Assembly (NCBI GenBank): GCA_036555005.1
Contig: DATBME010000111.1
Span: 1 to 15,747, forward strand
From: DASSCW01 sp036555005
GTDB lineage: Bacteria > Chloroflexota > Limnocylindria > QHBO01
DNA: 15,747 nucleotides
Direction of reading: 5' to 3'
This document shows, in pieces, positions 6,630 through 13,952 of this stretch (within the stretch, counting starts at the first letter, position 1; the number at the start of each line of letters is the position of its first letter). The position numbers were made by a program, and so were the translations under genes. Under the pieces are notes generated by a model. It did no database searches. It was not told where the DNA came from and saw nothing but the letters and a program-made list of their open reading frames with translations.

Positions 6630-7340
6630 ATGAGCACGAACCTGACCGGCACCCTGGTGGCGCTGCTGCGCGCGATGCGCCAGGCGGAGCGCGACGTCTT
6701 CGGCGGGCTGCCTCCGGAGGCGCGGGATCGCCCGCTCCGGGAGGGCGACTGGTCGCCGAAGGATCACCAGGCGCACCTCACCGCCTGGAAGGCGCGCCAG
6801 GCGCATCGGTACGCGGCAGCACGGGCCGGCCAGGAGCCGTCCGAGATGTCCGACGACGAGATCCAGTCCATCAATGACGAGCAGCACGCGGCGCGGGCCG
6901 ATTGGGACTGGGACGCGATCAGCCAGGAGGCCGACGAGGTGACCGAGCGGCTGATCCGCGAGATCGCGGACACCGACCCCGACGTGATCGCCGGGTCAGA
7001 GCGCCTGATCCAGGGCTCGTTCGGGAACGGACCGTTTCATGCCATGGAGCACTTCGGCTGGCTGCTGCAGGCCGACGTTGGCGCCGATGCGAACCGAATC
7101 GCGGCATTCGTGGACGAGACCCAGCGGCTCGTGGGAGAGGGCCAGCTCCCGGACCGTGACATGGCCATCGCCACCTACAACGTGGCGTGCTTCCAGGCGC
7201 TGGCCGGCAACCTGGACGCCGCCCGGCCGCTCCTGCGACGAGCCTTCAAGCTCGACCCGGAGCTTGCCAGCTGGGCGAAGGAGGACACCGATCTGACCGC
7301 CCTGCGGGACGAGCTGGAGGAGCTGGCCGGGCCGGCCTGA
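6630..7340 (+). CDS. DinB-like four-helix-bundle protein fused to a TPR segment
   Basis: A 236-residue protein. Residues 1-150 look like a DinB/ClbS-type helical bundle: an amphipathic first helix, then EGDWSPKDHQAHLTAWKARQ (H46, H49) and FHAMEHFGWLL (H137, H141). These histidine clusters are positioned like the metal ligands of that superfamily. Residues 177-212 form a TPR-like helical pair: YNVACFQALAGNLDAARPLL then AFKLDPELASWAKEDTDL. Family members include metal-dependent thiol transferases and proteins of unknown function, so no reaction is assigned. Strong AGGAGG and the 21-bp gap from the FAD oxidoreductase indicate one transcript. Its stop is 11 bp from the stop of the convergent HTH/disordered protein. 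Confidence 0.78.
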   Translation: MSTNLTGTLVALLRAMRQAERDVFGGLPPEARDRPLREGDWSPKDHQAHLTAWKARQAHRYAAARAGQEPSEMSDDEIQSINDEQHAARADWDWDAISQEADEVTERLIREIADTDPDVIAGSERLIQGSFGNGPFHAMEHFGWLLQADVGADANRIAAFVDETQRLVGEGQLPDRDMAIATYNVACFQALAGNLDAARPLLRRAFKLDPELASWAKEDTDLTALRDELEELAGPA

Positions 7341-7351
7341 GCCGTGGCCGA

Positions 7352-10135
7352 TCAGCTCGGGAAGAGCTTCCTCAGGCGCCGATACGCCTCCGCCGCCGTG
7401 CCGCTGCGGCCCTGCGGCCAGTCCTGATCGGGGTCGCCGCCACCCCCTTCGCTCAGCCCGCTCGACGAGGCGCTCTCCGCTGGCGGTGAGGCCTCCCGGG
7501 CTCCGGGGATGCCCAGGTCCGGGGTCGCCGTGCCGGCTGCTGGTCCGTCGAGCGGGCGTGCTGCGGCGTCGACCGCTGGTGCCAGTCCCGGGCGTGCCGG
7601 CTGGCCCGGGATGTCGGACGCTTCGCGCGGGGCTGCCGACGGTGGCGGGGCGTCGGATGGACGACCGAGCAGCCGCCGGATCGCCTCTACTTCTTCCACG
7701 TCCCAGCCCTCGTCCTCGGCAAGCTGGGCGAGCTCGGCGTCGGACAGCTCGAGCGCCGGCGGAGTGGCCTGGGCCGGTGACGCCGCCCCCGGGCTCCGCC
7801 AACCCTGGGCCGCGACCTCCAGGTCGGCCGCCTCGAACTCGTCGCCCAGCCACATCAGCTCCTCCTCGCCGGAAGCGGCGGTGGGTTGCGGATTCGCCGG
7901 CGGGGGCATCGTCGCCGCCATCGGCACGGGCGGCGCGATGAACTCCTCGGGTCCGCGCCAGGCCTCGGCGCTCGGCGCCGCAGCACTAATCGTGGGCGAT
8001 TCGTCGGACGCGCGTGGCGGCGCATCCACCTCGGGCGGCGCCGTGTCGGTCGCGTCCACCGGCGCCGTCCACACCGGCTCCGGCATCGGCTCATCGAAGG
8101 CCTCCTGGATGGCTTCCGCCTCGACCTCGGCTTCCTCGACGGCTGCCGTTTCGAACGCGGGCAGCTCTTCGTGCGCGTTCGCCTGGGCCGGCTGATCGGT
8201 CGGCTCGAACGCTTCCTGGATGGCCGCTTCCCCGGCCTCGGCGAATTCCTCGGGCTCGGCGGATTCCTCGGCCTCGGCCGATTCCTCGGCGACGGCCTCT
8301 GCGACGGGTGCGTCCTCGGCCGCCTCCGGCGCCTCCGCCTCGGCGGTGCTGGGCTCTGGCTCGGCCACGGCCGTTGCGACGGCGACCGCCGCGCCCGCAG
8401 CGGCGGGCGATGCCTGATCGGGCGGACGCGGGGCCTCCTCGAACGCATCCTGGATGGCCGCCCTCGCCTCTTCCTCTGCCATGGCCTGTGCCTGAGCGCT
8501 CGGCTCGAATCCCTCGTGGCCCAGGTCCGGCGGCGTCGCTTCCGGCGAGGGATGTTCGCCGAACGCCAGCTCGGCTGCCACGCCGGTCGCCTCCCCGCCG
8601 ACGTCAATGGGGACCGCACTGAGCTCGCCGCCACCGACCTGATCACGTGGGGGTCCCGGTGGCTCGTCCACGTCGTCGGCCGCGTCCTGCGTCGTCTCGG
8701 CGGGCGCCTCCGCCTCGGCGTCATCCCGCATCGGCTCAGCTTCTGCCTTCGTCGCCTCGTCGCCCGCCGCTTCGGCCTGTGCAGCCTCGAGCCAGCTGAA
8801 ATCACCATCCGCAAACCAGTCGGGTTCCACGACCTCGGTCGAGTAGTAGGACGGGACCGATGGCTGCGCGGGCTCCGGCTCGACAGCCTCGATCGGCCTC
8901 GCTTCGGCCTCCGCCTGAACGGGCTCCGGGAGGGCAGGGGCCTCTGGCTGGGCGATCGGCTCAGGCTCGGCAATCGGCTCCGGTTCGGCCAGGGCCTCTG
9001 GCTGGGCGATCGGCTCAGGCTCGGCAATCGGCTCCGGTTCGGTCAGGGCCTCTGGCTCGGGGATCGGCTCAGGCTCGGGGATCGGCTCCGGTTCGGTCCG
9101 CGACGCGTCGATGTCGCGCTGCAGCGCCGCCAGGGCGGCAGCCGTCTCCTCGGCGCCCGGGAGCTCGGCGATCGTCGGGTCGTCCGCGCGGGCCAGCGCG
9201 GCCGCGAAGGCTGCGGTGGCGGTCCGGCCGCTCCTGTCGCGCCGTCGTGGGGGCTCCGGTGGGGCTTCGACCTCGTCCACGGCCGCTTCGTCCACGACCT
9301 GGACAGGAATCGGTTCGGCCATCGGCTGAGACAGACCCACCTCGGGCTCGATCGCACCGGCCGGCACGTCTCCGCCGTCGGGGGCCGTGGCCTCGGTCTC
9401 GACCGCGGGCAGCGGTTCCTCGGCCTCGACCGCCACCGCCGCGACCTCCTCGACGGGAAGTGGCTCGACGGGAGGTGGTGCTTCGGCGAAGGCCGGCTCG
9501 TCGACCAGGTCGATCATCGGCTCGGCGGCGGGCTCGTCCTCGCCGGCCACCGTTTCCTCGAGCTCGGCGAATACCGGTTCGGCTGCCGCTGGTTCGACCG
9601 CCGCATGCTCGGCCGGTGGCCCGGCTGTGGCCGGCTCGCCCGCCGGGGGCGCTTCGGCCTCGACCGGTGCCGGGGCGGGGGGCTCCGGAACGGCATCGGA
9701 TATCTCCCAGGCCACCGTCGAGGCCGGTCGAGCGCCGGGCAGGCGGAGGTCCATGCGCGCCTCCAGCAGGTCCACCCTGCCCCGCAGGGCGGCCACCTCG
9801 CCACGCGCCTCGCCGAGCGCCAGCAGGGCCTGTCCGTAGCGCTCGGTCAGGTTGCGGAACTCGGTCAGCAGCTCGCGGAAGGGACTGGGCTCGTGGGATC
9901 CAGCGTTGCCGTTGACCGGCGAAGATGCCGAATCGGGCGCTCCCCCGGCGCCGCCGGGCGGCATTGCCGAGGCCGGATTCACCGACGGCGGGGCGCTGCG
10001 CGGCTGAAGGAAGACGATCATGCCGTCCGGCCCTTCCGGCGCGCCCGCAAGCACGCCGCGGGCCAGCAGCTCCCATACACGCCGTTCCGGGATGCCAAGA
10101 ACGATTGCCGCGTCCTTGACCGAATAGCCGTCCAT
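7352..10135 (-). CDS. Large HTH and coiled-coil protein with a long acidic disordered region
   Basis: A 927-residue protein that I do not recognise as a named family. Residues 4-43 are a MerR/excisionase-like winged helix-turn-helix (YSVKDAAIVLGIPERRVWEL, then GVLAG...MIVFL). Residues 45-85 are a Pro/Gly/Ala linker, and 86-132 form a coiled coil (FRELLTEFRNLTERYGQALL onward). From about 133 to 900 it is Ala/Glu/Pro-rich and acidic, including an EPEPIA-type repeat (346-400). Order-promoting islands are DWFADGDFSWLEAA (about 439-452), three AIQ(E/D)AF motifs (F565, F643, F680), MWLGDEFEAADLE (about 760-775) and a helical ELSDAELAQLAEDEGWDVEE (about 793-812). The basic C terminus reads GRSGTAAEAYRRLRKLFPS. 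Start is ATG 10135; a GTG at 10138 is equally possible. The frame stays open beyond the start across glgP, but only as antisense. A DNA-tethered scaffold or nucleoid-type protein is a guess. Confidence 0.82.
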   Translation of the reverse strand: MDGYSVKDAAIVLGIPERRVWELLARGVLAGAPEGPDGMIVFLQPRSAPPSVNPASAMPPGGAGGAPDSASSPVNGNAGSHEPSPFRELLTEFRNLTERYGQALLALGEARGEVAALRGRVDLLEARMDLRLPGARPASTVAWEISDAVPEPPAPAPVEAEAPPAGEPATAGPPAEHAAVEPAAAEPVFAELEETVAGEDEPAAEPMIDLVDEPAFAEAPPPVEPLPVEEVAAVAVEAEEPLPAVETEATAPDGGDVPAGAIEPEVGLSQPMAEPIPVQVVDEAAVDEVEAPPEPPRRRDRSGRTATAAFAAALARADDPTIAELPGAEETAAALAALQRDIDASRTEPEPIPEPEPIPEPEALTEPEPIAEPEPIAQPEALAEPEPIAEPEPIAQPEAPALPEPVQAEAEARPIEAVEPEPAQPSVPSYYSTEVVEPDWFADGDFSWLEAAQAEAAGDEATKAEAEPMRDDAEAEAPAETTQDAADDVDEPPGPPRDQVGGGELSAVPIDVGGEATGVAAELAFGEHPSPEATPPDLGHEGFEPSAQAQAMAEEEARAAIQDAFEEAPRPPDQASPAAAGAAVAVATAVAEPEPSTAEAEAPEAAEDAPVAEAVAEESAEAEESAEPEEFAEAGEAAIQEAFEPTDQPAQANAHEELPAFETAAVEEAEVEAEAIQEAFDEPMPEPVWTAPVDATDTAPPEVDAPPRASDESPTISAAAPSAEAWRGPEEFIAPPVPMAATMPPPANPQPTAASGEEELMWLGDEFEAADLEVAAQGWRSPGAASPAQATPPALELSDAELAQLAEDEGWDVEEVEAIRRLLGRPSDAPPPSAAPREASDIPGQPARPGLAPAVDAAARPLDGPAAGTATPDLGIPGAREASPPAESASSSGLSEGGGGDPDQDWPQGRSGTAAEAYRRLRKLFPS
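8941..9098 (-). repeat. 54-bp tandem repeat, about 2.9 copies, coding for EPEPIA units
   Basis: Units begin at 8941, 8995 and 9049. The first two differ at a single base out of 54; the third is slightly diverged and lacks the last 4 bp. The period equals 18 codons, so the frame is kept. The encoded unit is EPEPIAEPEPIAQPEALA, itself built from EPEPI subunits, within the disordered part of the HTH protein. Confidence 0.85.
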
Positions 10136-10198
10136 CACGGGTTCGATAGCGTAAACCAAAGCCTGTGGCCCCCGTGGGTCGAGTAGGATCGGTCCTCC
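10136..10198. promoter_or_regulatory. Divergent promoter region, HTH protein / alpha-glucan phosphorylase
   Basis: Plus strand: TAGGAT (10184-10189), then 9 nt without a Shine-Dalgarno to ATG 10199. Minus strand: TACGCT (10153-10148), then 9 nt to GTG 10138, directly followed by ATG 10135. Both would give leaderless or nearly leaderless mRNAs. The spacing of 63 bp allows co-regulation of the two genes. Confidence 0.45.
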
Positions 10199-12391
10199 AT
10201 GAGCAGCCCGCCGGGCACGACGCTGCGCGTGCCGACGCTTCCCGGACACGATTTCAATCTGCCGCCCGGGCTCGAGGGCCTCGACGACCTGGCCTACAAC
10301 CTGTGGTGGAGCTGGACGCCGCGGGCCGGCGCGCTCTTCTCGCGGCTGGACCCGGGAGCCTGGGCCCGCCACCGCAACCCGATCGCGGTGCTGGCCGGCA
10401 TGGACGTCGCCCGCTGGGAGGTGGCCGCCGCCGATGAGGAGTTCCTGGTCGACGCCAGCCGCCTGCTGGACGAGTACCACCGCTACATGGGCAACGGCAG
10501 CGACTCGTGGTACCAGCACCAGATCGCCGGCGATCCGGCGAGCGCCCTGCCGGGACCGATCGCCTACTTCTGCGCCGAGTACGGCTTCCACGAGTCGATG
10601 CAGATCTACTCCGGCGGCCTGGGCGTGCTGGCCGGCGACCACTGCAAGTCGGCATCCGATGCGGCCCTGCCCTTCGTCGGCGTGGGCCTCCTCTACCGTC
10701 GTGGCTACTTCCGCCAGCAGATCGACGCCGATGGCCATCAGGAGCACGCCCAGCCGGACCTCGATCCGTCGATGCTGCCGCTGCGGCGGGCACGTGCGGC
10801 CAACGGCTCCGGCCTGCAGGTGAGCGTCGACTTCCCCGATCGCCAGGTCCATGCGGCGGTCTGGGTGGCGCAGGTCGGCCGCGTGCCGGTGCTGCTGCTG
10901 GACACGGACCTGCCGGCCAACACCGGGCCGGACCGTCCGATCACGCACATCCTCTACGTGCGCGGCCGCGAGATGCGCCTCTGCCAGGAGCTGATCCTGG
11001 GCATCGGCGGCGTGCGAGCGCTGGGCGAGCTGGGCATCGCCCCGGCGGTGTGGCACCTCAACGAGGGGCATTCCGCGTTCCTGCTGCTCGAGCGGGCGCG
11101 CGAGGCCATGGCCGAGGACGCCGCTCTCTCCGCCGCCGATGCCCTGAAGCAGGTCGGCCGCGACGCCGTGTTCACCATTCACACCCCGGTGTCGGCCGGC
11201 AACGAGACCTTCGACCGCGGCCTGGTCTCGAAGTACCTGGCCGCATGGCTGCACGTGACAGGGATGGATGACCACGAGCTGCTCGAGCTGGGACGCGGCC
11301 GCACCGATGAGCCGGACGCGCCGTTCGACATGACCGCCTTCGTGCTGCGCCATGCCAGCCACGCCAACGCGGTCAGCCGGCTGCACGCGGAGACCGCCAC
11401 CGAGACCTGGGAGGTGGTTGCCGGACATCCGATCAGCGCCATCACCAACGGCGTGCACGTGGCGACCTGGCTCGGCAGGCCGATGCGGCGCCTCTACGAG
11501 CGCGCCCTGGGCACCTTCCTGGCCAGCGACCATGCCGGCCCGACGGCGCTGGACGGGGTGCGCCAGCTGGACGACGCGGACCTGTGGGCCGGCCACATGC
11601 AGCAGAAGCGGGAGCTGACCGACTTCATCGCCAGCCGCCTGGCGCGCCAGTTCGCGCGGCACGGCGAGCCCCCGGACCAGCTGCGGGAGGTGGCACGGGC
11701 GCTGGACCCGAAGGCGATGACCATCGGCTTCGCCCGACGCTTCGCCACCTACAAGCGCGCCGACCTCATCTTCCGCGACGAGGAACGGCTGGCCCGGCTG
11801 CTGTCCGACCCGGAACGGCCCGTGCAGATCGTGATGGCCGGCAAGGCGCACCCGGCGGATCGGCCCGGGCAAGGCGTCATCCAGCGCATCTTCGAGCTGT
11901 CACGCTCCGACCGCCTGCGCAGCCGGGTCTTCATCGTCGAGGACTACGACATGCGCATCGCCCGCTTCCTGGTGGCCGGAGTCGACGTCTGGCTCAACAA
12001 CCCGCGTCGCCCGCTGGAGGCATCCGGCACCTCCGGCATGAAGGCGGCCATGAACGGGGTGCCCAGCGTCAGCGTGCTCGACGGCTGGTGGGACGAGGGC
12101 TATACCGGCGACAACGGCTGGGCCATCGGCACGCGCGAGCAGCTCGCCGACGAGGGCGCCCAGGACGAAGCCGATGCCGAGGCGCTCTACCTGCTGCTCG
12201 AGCGAGAGATCGTGCCCCGCTTCTTCGAGCGGGACGACGAGGACCTGCCGATCGCGTGGCTGGCCACCATGCGCGCTGCCGTCGCCGCTTCGATCTGGCA
12301 GTTCAGCACGGCGCGCATGCTGATCGAGTACGTCGAAGAGCTCTATCGTCCGGCGATTCGATCGGCCTCGGGCTCGGCGGTGCCGGCGTAG
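10199..12391 (+). CDS. glgP: Alpha-glucan (glycogen/maltodextrin) phosphorylase, GT35
   Basis: Releases glucose-1-phosphate from the non-reducing ends of alpha-1,4-glucans, using pyridoxal phosphate. The 730-residue protein has the DUF3417-type N terminus (GLDDLAYNLWWSWTP, about 23-40). Family motifs are IAYFCAEYGFHESMQIYSGG (about 121-140), AGDHCKSASD, WHLNEGHSAF (285-294), TNGVHVATWLG (N417) and RRFATYKRADL (K519). The PLP-binding lysine is K615 in EASGTSGMKAAMNG. It is the short type found in Thermotoga, mycobacteria and archaea rather than the muscle/E. coli type, and somewhat shorter than the roughly 830-860 residues usual there. The ATG start has no Shine-Dalgarno but a TAGGAT 9 nt upstream. 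It ends 2 bp from the convergent M23 peptidase. Gene symbol is by family; malP is an alternative. Confidence 0.93.
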   Translation: MSSPPGTTLRVPTLPGHDFNLPPGLEGLDDLAYNLWWSWTPRAGALFSRLDPGAWARHRNPIAVLAGMDVARWEVAAADEEFLVDASRLLDEYHRYMGNGSDSWYQHQIAGDPASALPGPIAYFCAEYGFHESMQIYSGGLGVLAGDHCKSASDAALPFVGVGLLYRRGYFRQQIDADGHQEHAQPDLDPSMLPLRRARAANGSGLQVSVDFPDRQVHAAVWVAQVGRVPVLLLDTDLPANTGPDRPITHILYVRGREMRLCQELILGIGGVRALGELGIAPAVWHLNEGHSAFLLLERAREAMAEDAALSAADALKQVGRDAVFTIHTPVSAGNETFDRGLVSKYLAAWLHVTGMDDHELLELGRGRTDEPDAPFDMTAFVLRHASHANAVSRLHAETATETWEVVAGHPISAITNGVHVATWLGRPMRRLYERALGTFLASDHAGPTALDGVRQLDDADLWAGHMQQKRELTDFIASRLARQFARHGEPPDQLREVARALDPKAMTIGFARRFATYKRADLIFRDEERLARLLSDPERPVQIVMAGKAHPADRPGQGVIQRIFELSRSDRLRSRVFIVEDYDMRIARFLVAGVDVWLNNPRRPLEASGTSGMKAAMNGVPSVSVLDGWWDEGYTGDNGWAIGTREQLADEGAQDEADAEALYLLLEREIVPRFFERDDEDLPIAWLATMRAAVAASIWQFSTARMLIEYVEELYRPAIRSASGSAVPA

Positions 12392-12396
12392 CGCTA
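12389..12396. other. Palindromic convergent stop codons TAGCGCTA
   Basis: The glgP stop TAG (12389-12391) and the peptidase stop TAG (12396-12394, minus) are separated by 2 bp and form an 8-bp palindrome. No hairpin plus U-tract lies between the genes, so at least one transcript must extend antisense into its neighbour. Confidence 0.85.
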
Positions 12397-13773
12397 GGGG
12401 AGCAGGAAGCGCGGGTTCTCCCAGATCCCGTAGACGTTGGTGGCGAAGTGCAGGTGGCAGCCGGTCGAGAAGCCGGTGGTGCCCTCGTAGCCGATCACCT
12501 GCCCGGTGCCGACCACCTGCCCGGGCTGCACGATGATCTGGGTGGTGATGTGCCAGTACCAGGTCTGGATCCCGCCGCCATGGTCGAGCACCACGCCGTA
12601 GCCGGCGTCGTACGGCCATAGGGGACGGCCCGAGGCCACCACCACCCCGGCCTTGGCGGCCAGGATCGGGGCGCCGCAGCCGACCGTCATGTCGATGCCG
12701 CCGTGGAAGTGCGGGTAGTAGGTGCCCTGGTAGGTGTACGGCGGCTCCAGCGCGAAGTTGGTGGGGCCCCACTCCTGGGTGATCCGCGCCCCCACCTCCG
12801 GCCAGCGGTACCCGGCCGCCGACAGCTGCTTGGCCTGCCGCCGCGCCTCGCGGCGCGCCTCCTCCTCCGCCAGCCGCCGCGCTTCGATGAGCGCCGCGCG
12901 CTCGGCGACGAGCCGGTGCACCAGCGAGGTGGCCTGGCGGAAGGCGGCCTCGTTCCTCTCGACCTGGGCGGCGACGTCACCCTTGGCCGCCAGCGCGGCG
13001 TTGAGCGCCGCCTCCTGTTCGGCCCGCTTCTGCGCGGCGGCCGTCCGCAGCCGCGCCGTCTCCCGCACCAGCCGACGCAGCTGATGCTCGCGCTGGGTGA
13101 GGAGCTGCTCCTGCTCGACCGCCACCGCGCGGGCCTCGTTCAGCGTGGTCCGGGCCAGCTGCAACGTCGCCTTCTTGACCGCCAGCTGCTCGCGGATGAC
13201 CCGGATCTGGTCGGCCAGCACCTCGTCCTGCTCGGAGAGCGTCACCAGGTAGCCGACCTGGTTGGTGGCGGCGTCCAGCGACGGTGCGCTGAGCAGCACC
13301 TCCAGCAGGGAGGTCTGGCTCTGCTCGTAGGCCGAGCGCAGGTGGTCCTGCAGCAGCGCCTCGCGGGCGCGCAGCTCCTCGGTCTGGGCCAGGATCTCCC
13401 GCGACACGGCCCGCAGCCGGTCGTCCATGCGGTCGATCCGGGCGCGCAGCCGGGCGAGCTGGGCGGTGATCTCCCGGACGTCCTGGCGGACCTGGGTCAG
13501 CAGGCTGACCACGCGCTCGTACTCGGCCGTGATATCGGCCAGCGCCGCCCGTGCCAGGTCGAGCCGGTCGGACAGGCGAGATGACCTGGCCCGCAGCTCG
13601 TCGAGACGGGCGCGCTGATCTGCCAGCTCGCGCTGGATGGAGGCTCGTTCTGCCTTTGCCTGTTGGATGGGATCCGCTGCCAGGACCGGGTCTCGCGGAT
13701 CGCCTCCGACGATCAAACCGCTGACCGTCACCAGGGCCACTAACGTGGCGGTCAGTCGGGATCGTCGCCGCAT
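12394..13773 (-). CDS. Secreted coiled-coil M23 peptidase (EnvC/NlpD-like)
   Basis: A 459-residue exported protein, probably a peptidoglycan endopeptidase or activator of wall hydrolases. Residues 1-33 look like a signal peptide: MRRRSRL, hydrophobic TATLVALVTVSGLIVGG, and likely cleavage after VLAA. Residues about 36-310 are a long coiled coil rich in Arg/Glu/Ala/Leu/Gln, of the type seen in EnvC and PcsB. Residues about 325-459 are the M23 (LytM) domain. Zinc ligands H357 and D361 in HFHGGIDM and H442 in CHLHF are all present, with H408 in TWYWHIT as the expected catalytic histidine. Thus it appears catalytically intact, unlike EnvC itself. No Shine-Dalgarno is visible; a TACGAT element lies 14 nt before ATG 13773. 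An FtsX-type partner gene is not adjacent, so a division role is only possible. Confidence 0.9.
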   Translation of the reverse strand: MRRRSRLTATLVALVTVSGLIVGGDPRDPVLAADPIQQAKAERASIQRELADQRARLDELRARSSRLSDRLDLARAALADITAEYERVVSLLTQVRQDVREITAQLARLRARIDRMDDRLRAVSREILAQTEELRAREALLQDHLRSAYEQSQTSLLEVLLSAPSLDAATNQVGYLVTLSEQDEVLADQIRVIREQLAVKKATLQLARTTLNEARAVAVEQEQLLTQREHQLRRLVRETARLRTAAAQKRAEQEAALNAALAAKGDVAAQVERNEAAFRQATSLVHRLVAERAALIEARRLAEEEARREARRQAKQLSAAGYRWPEVGARITQEWGPTNFALEPPYTYQGTYYPHFHGGIDMTVGCGAPILAAKAGVVVASGRPLWPYDAGYGVVLDHGGGIQTWYWHITTQIIVQPGQVVGTGQVIGYEGTTGFSTGCHLHFATNVYGIWENPRFLLP

Positions 13774-13787
13774 CAGGCGGTGTTCAC

Positions 13788-13793
13788 ATCGTA
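13788..13793 (-). promoter_or_regulatory. -10-like element of the M23 peptidase gene
   Basis: TACGAT on the minus strand, 14 nt before ATG 13773, would leave an untranslated leader of only about 7 nt with no Shine-Dalgarno. No good -35 is seen. Confidence 0.35.
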
Positions 13794-13875
13794 TTTCACG
13801 GTGCCCAGTGCCCCTGCTTCGTGGTCCGTCCGGCCATGCTACGCGTGGGCTTTCTGCCCGGGACCTGACCCGAAT

Positions 13876-13892
13876 GTACTACACCGTACTAC
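13876..13892. repeat. Direct repeat GTACTAC-N3-GTACTAC in the peptidase upstream region
   Basis: Two identical 7-mers with a 10-bp period (GTACTACACCGTACTAC), that is one helical turn. They lie about 100 bp upstream of the peptidase start, in the 179-bp gap (13774-13952) between yihY and the peptidase. They could be binding sites for an activator or for tandem monomers. The GTACT core resembles the tkt dyads, but the arrangement is direct, not inverted. Confidence 0.45.
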
Positions 13893-13905
13893 CCAAATGC
13901 CACCT

Positions 13906-13930
13906 TTTCGGCAGGACCCGCGAGCCGAAA
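13906..13930 (-). terminator. Possible terminator-like stem-loop after yihY
   Basis: Perfect 7-bp stem TTTCGGC/GCCGAAA with an 11-nt loop, starting 23 bp past the yihY stop codon. It lacks a U-tract on the minus strand, so intrinsic termination is doubtful; it could instead stabilise the 3' end. Confidence 0.35.
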
Positions 13931-13952
13931 TGAGCGTGGACCGGGTACAAGT

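Noticed and set aside
8941..9098. Tandem repeat considered as a CRISPR-like array
   Set aside because: Units are contiguous with no unique spacers, and the period is 18 codons in a coding frame, so it is a protein repeat.
7886..10186. 766-residue plus-strand frame rich in Arg, Gly, Leu and His
   Set aside because: It is the complement of the acidic low-complexity gene; Glu/Ala/Pro codons read backwards give Arg/Gly/Leu-type strings. There is no domain, no ribosome-binding site, and it overlaps the gene almost entirely.
10139..11872. Upstream extension of the minus-strand frame of the HTH protein to 1506 residues
   Set aside because: This part is exactly antisense to alpha-glucan phosphorylase, whose motifs are unmistakable. 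The frame stays open only because of G/C-rich third positions. The HTH domain begins precisely at 10135, after a promoter-like element.
12703..13584. 293-residue plus-strand frame opposite the M23 peptidase
   Set aside because: Composition mirrors the coiled coil read in reverse; the peptidase has a signal peptide and a full active site on the other strand.
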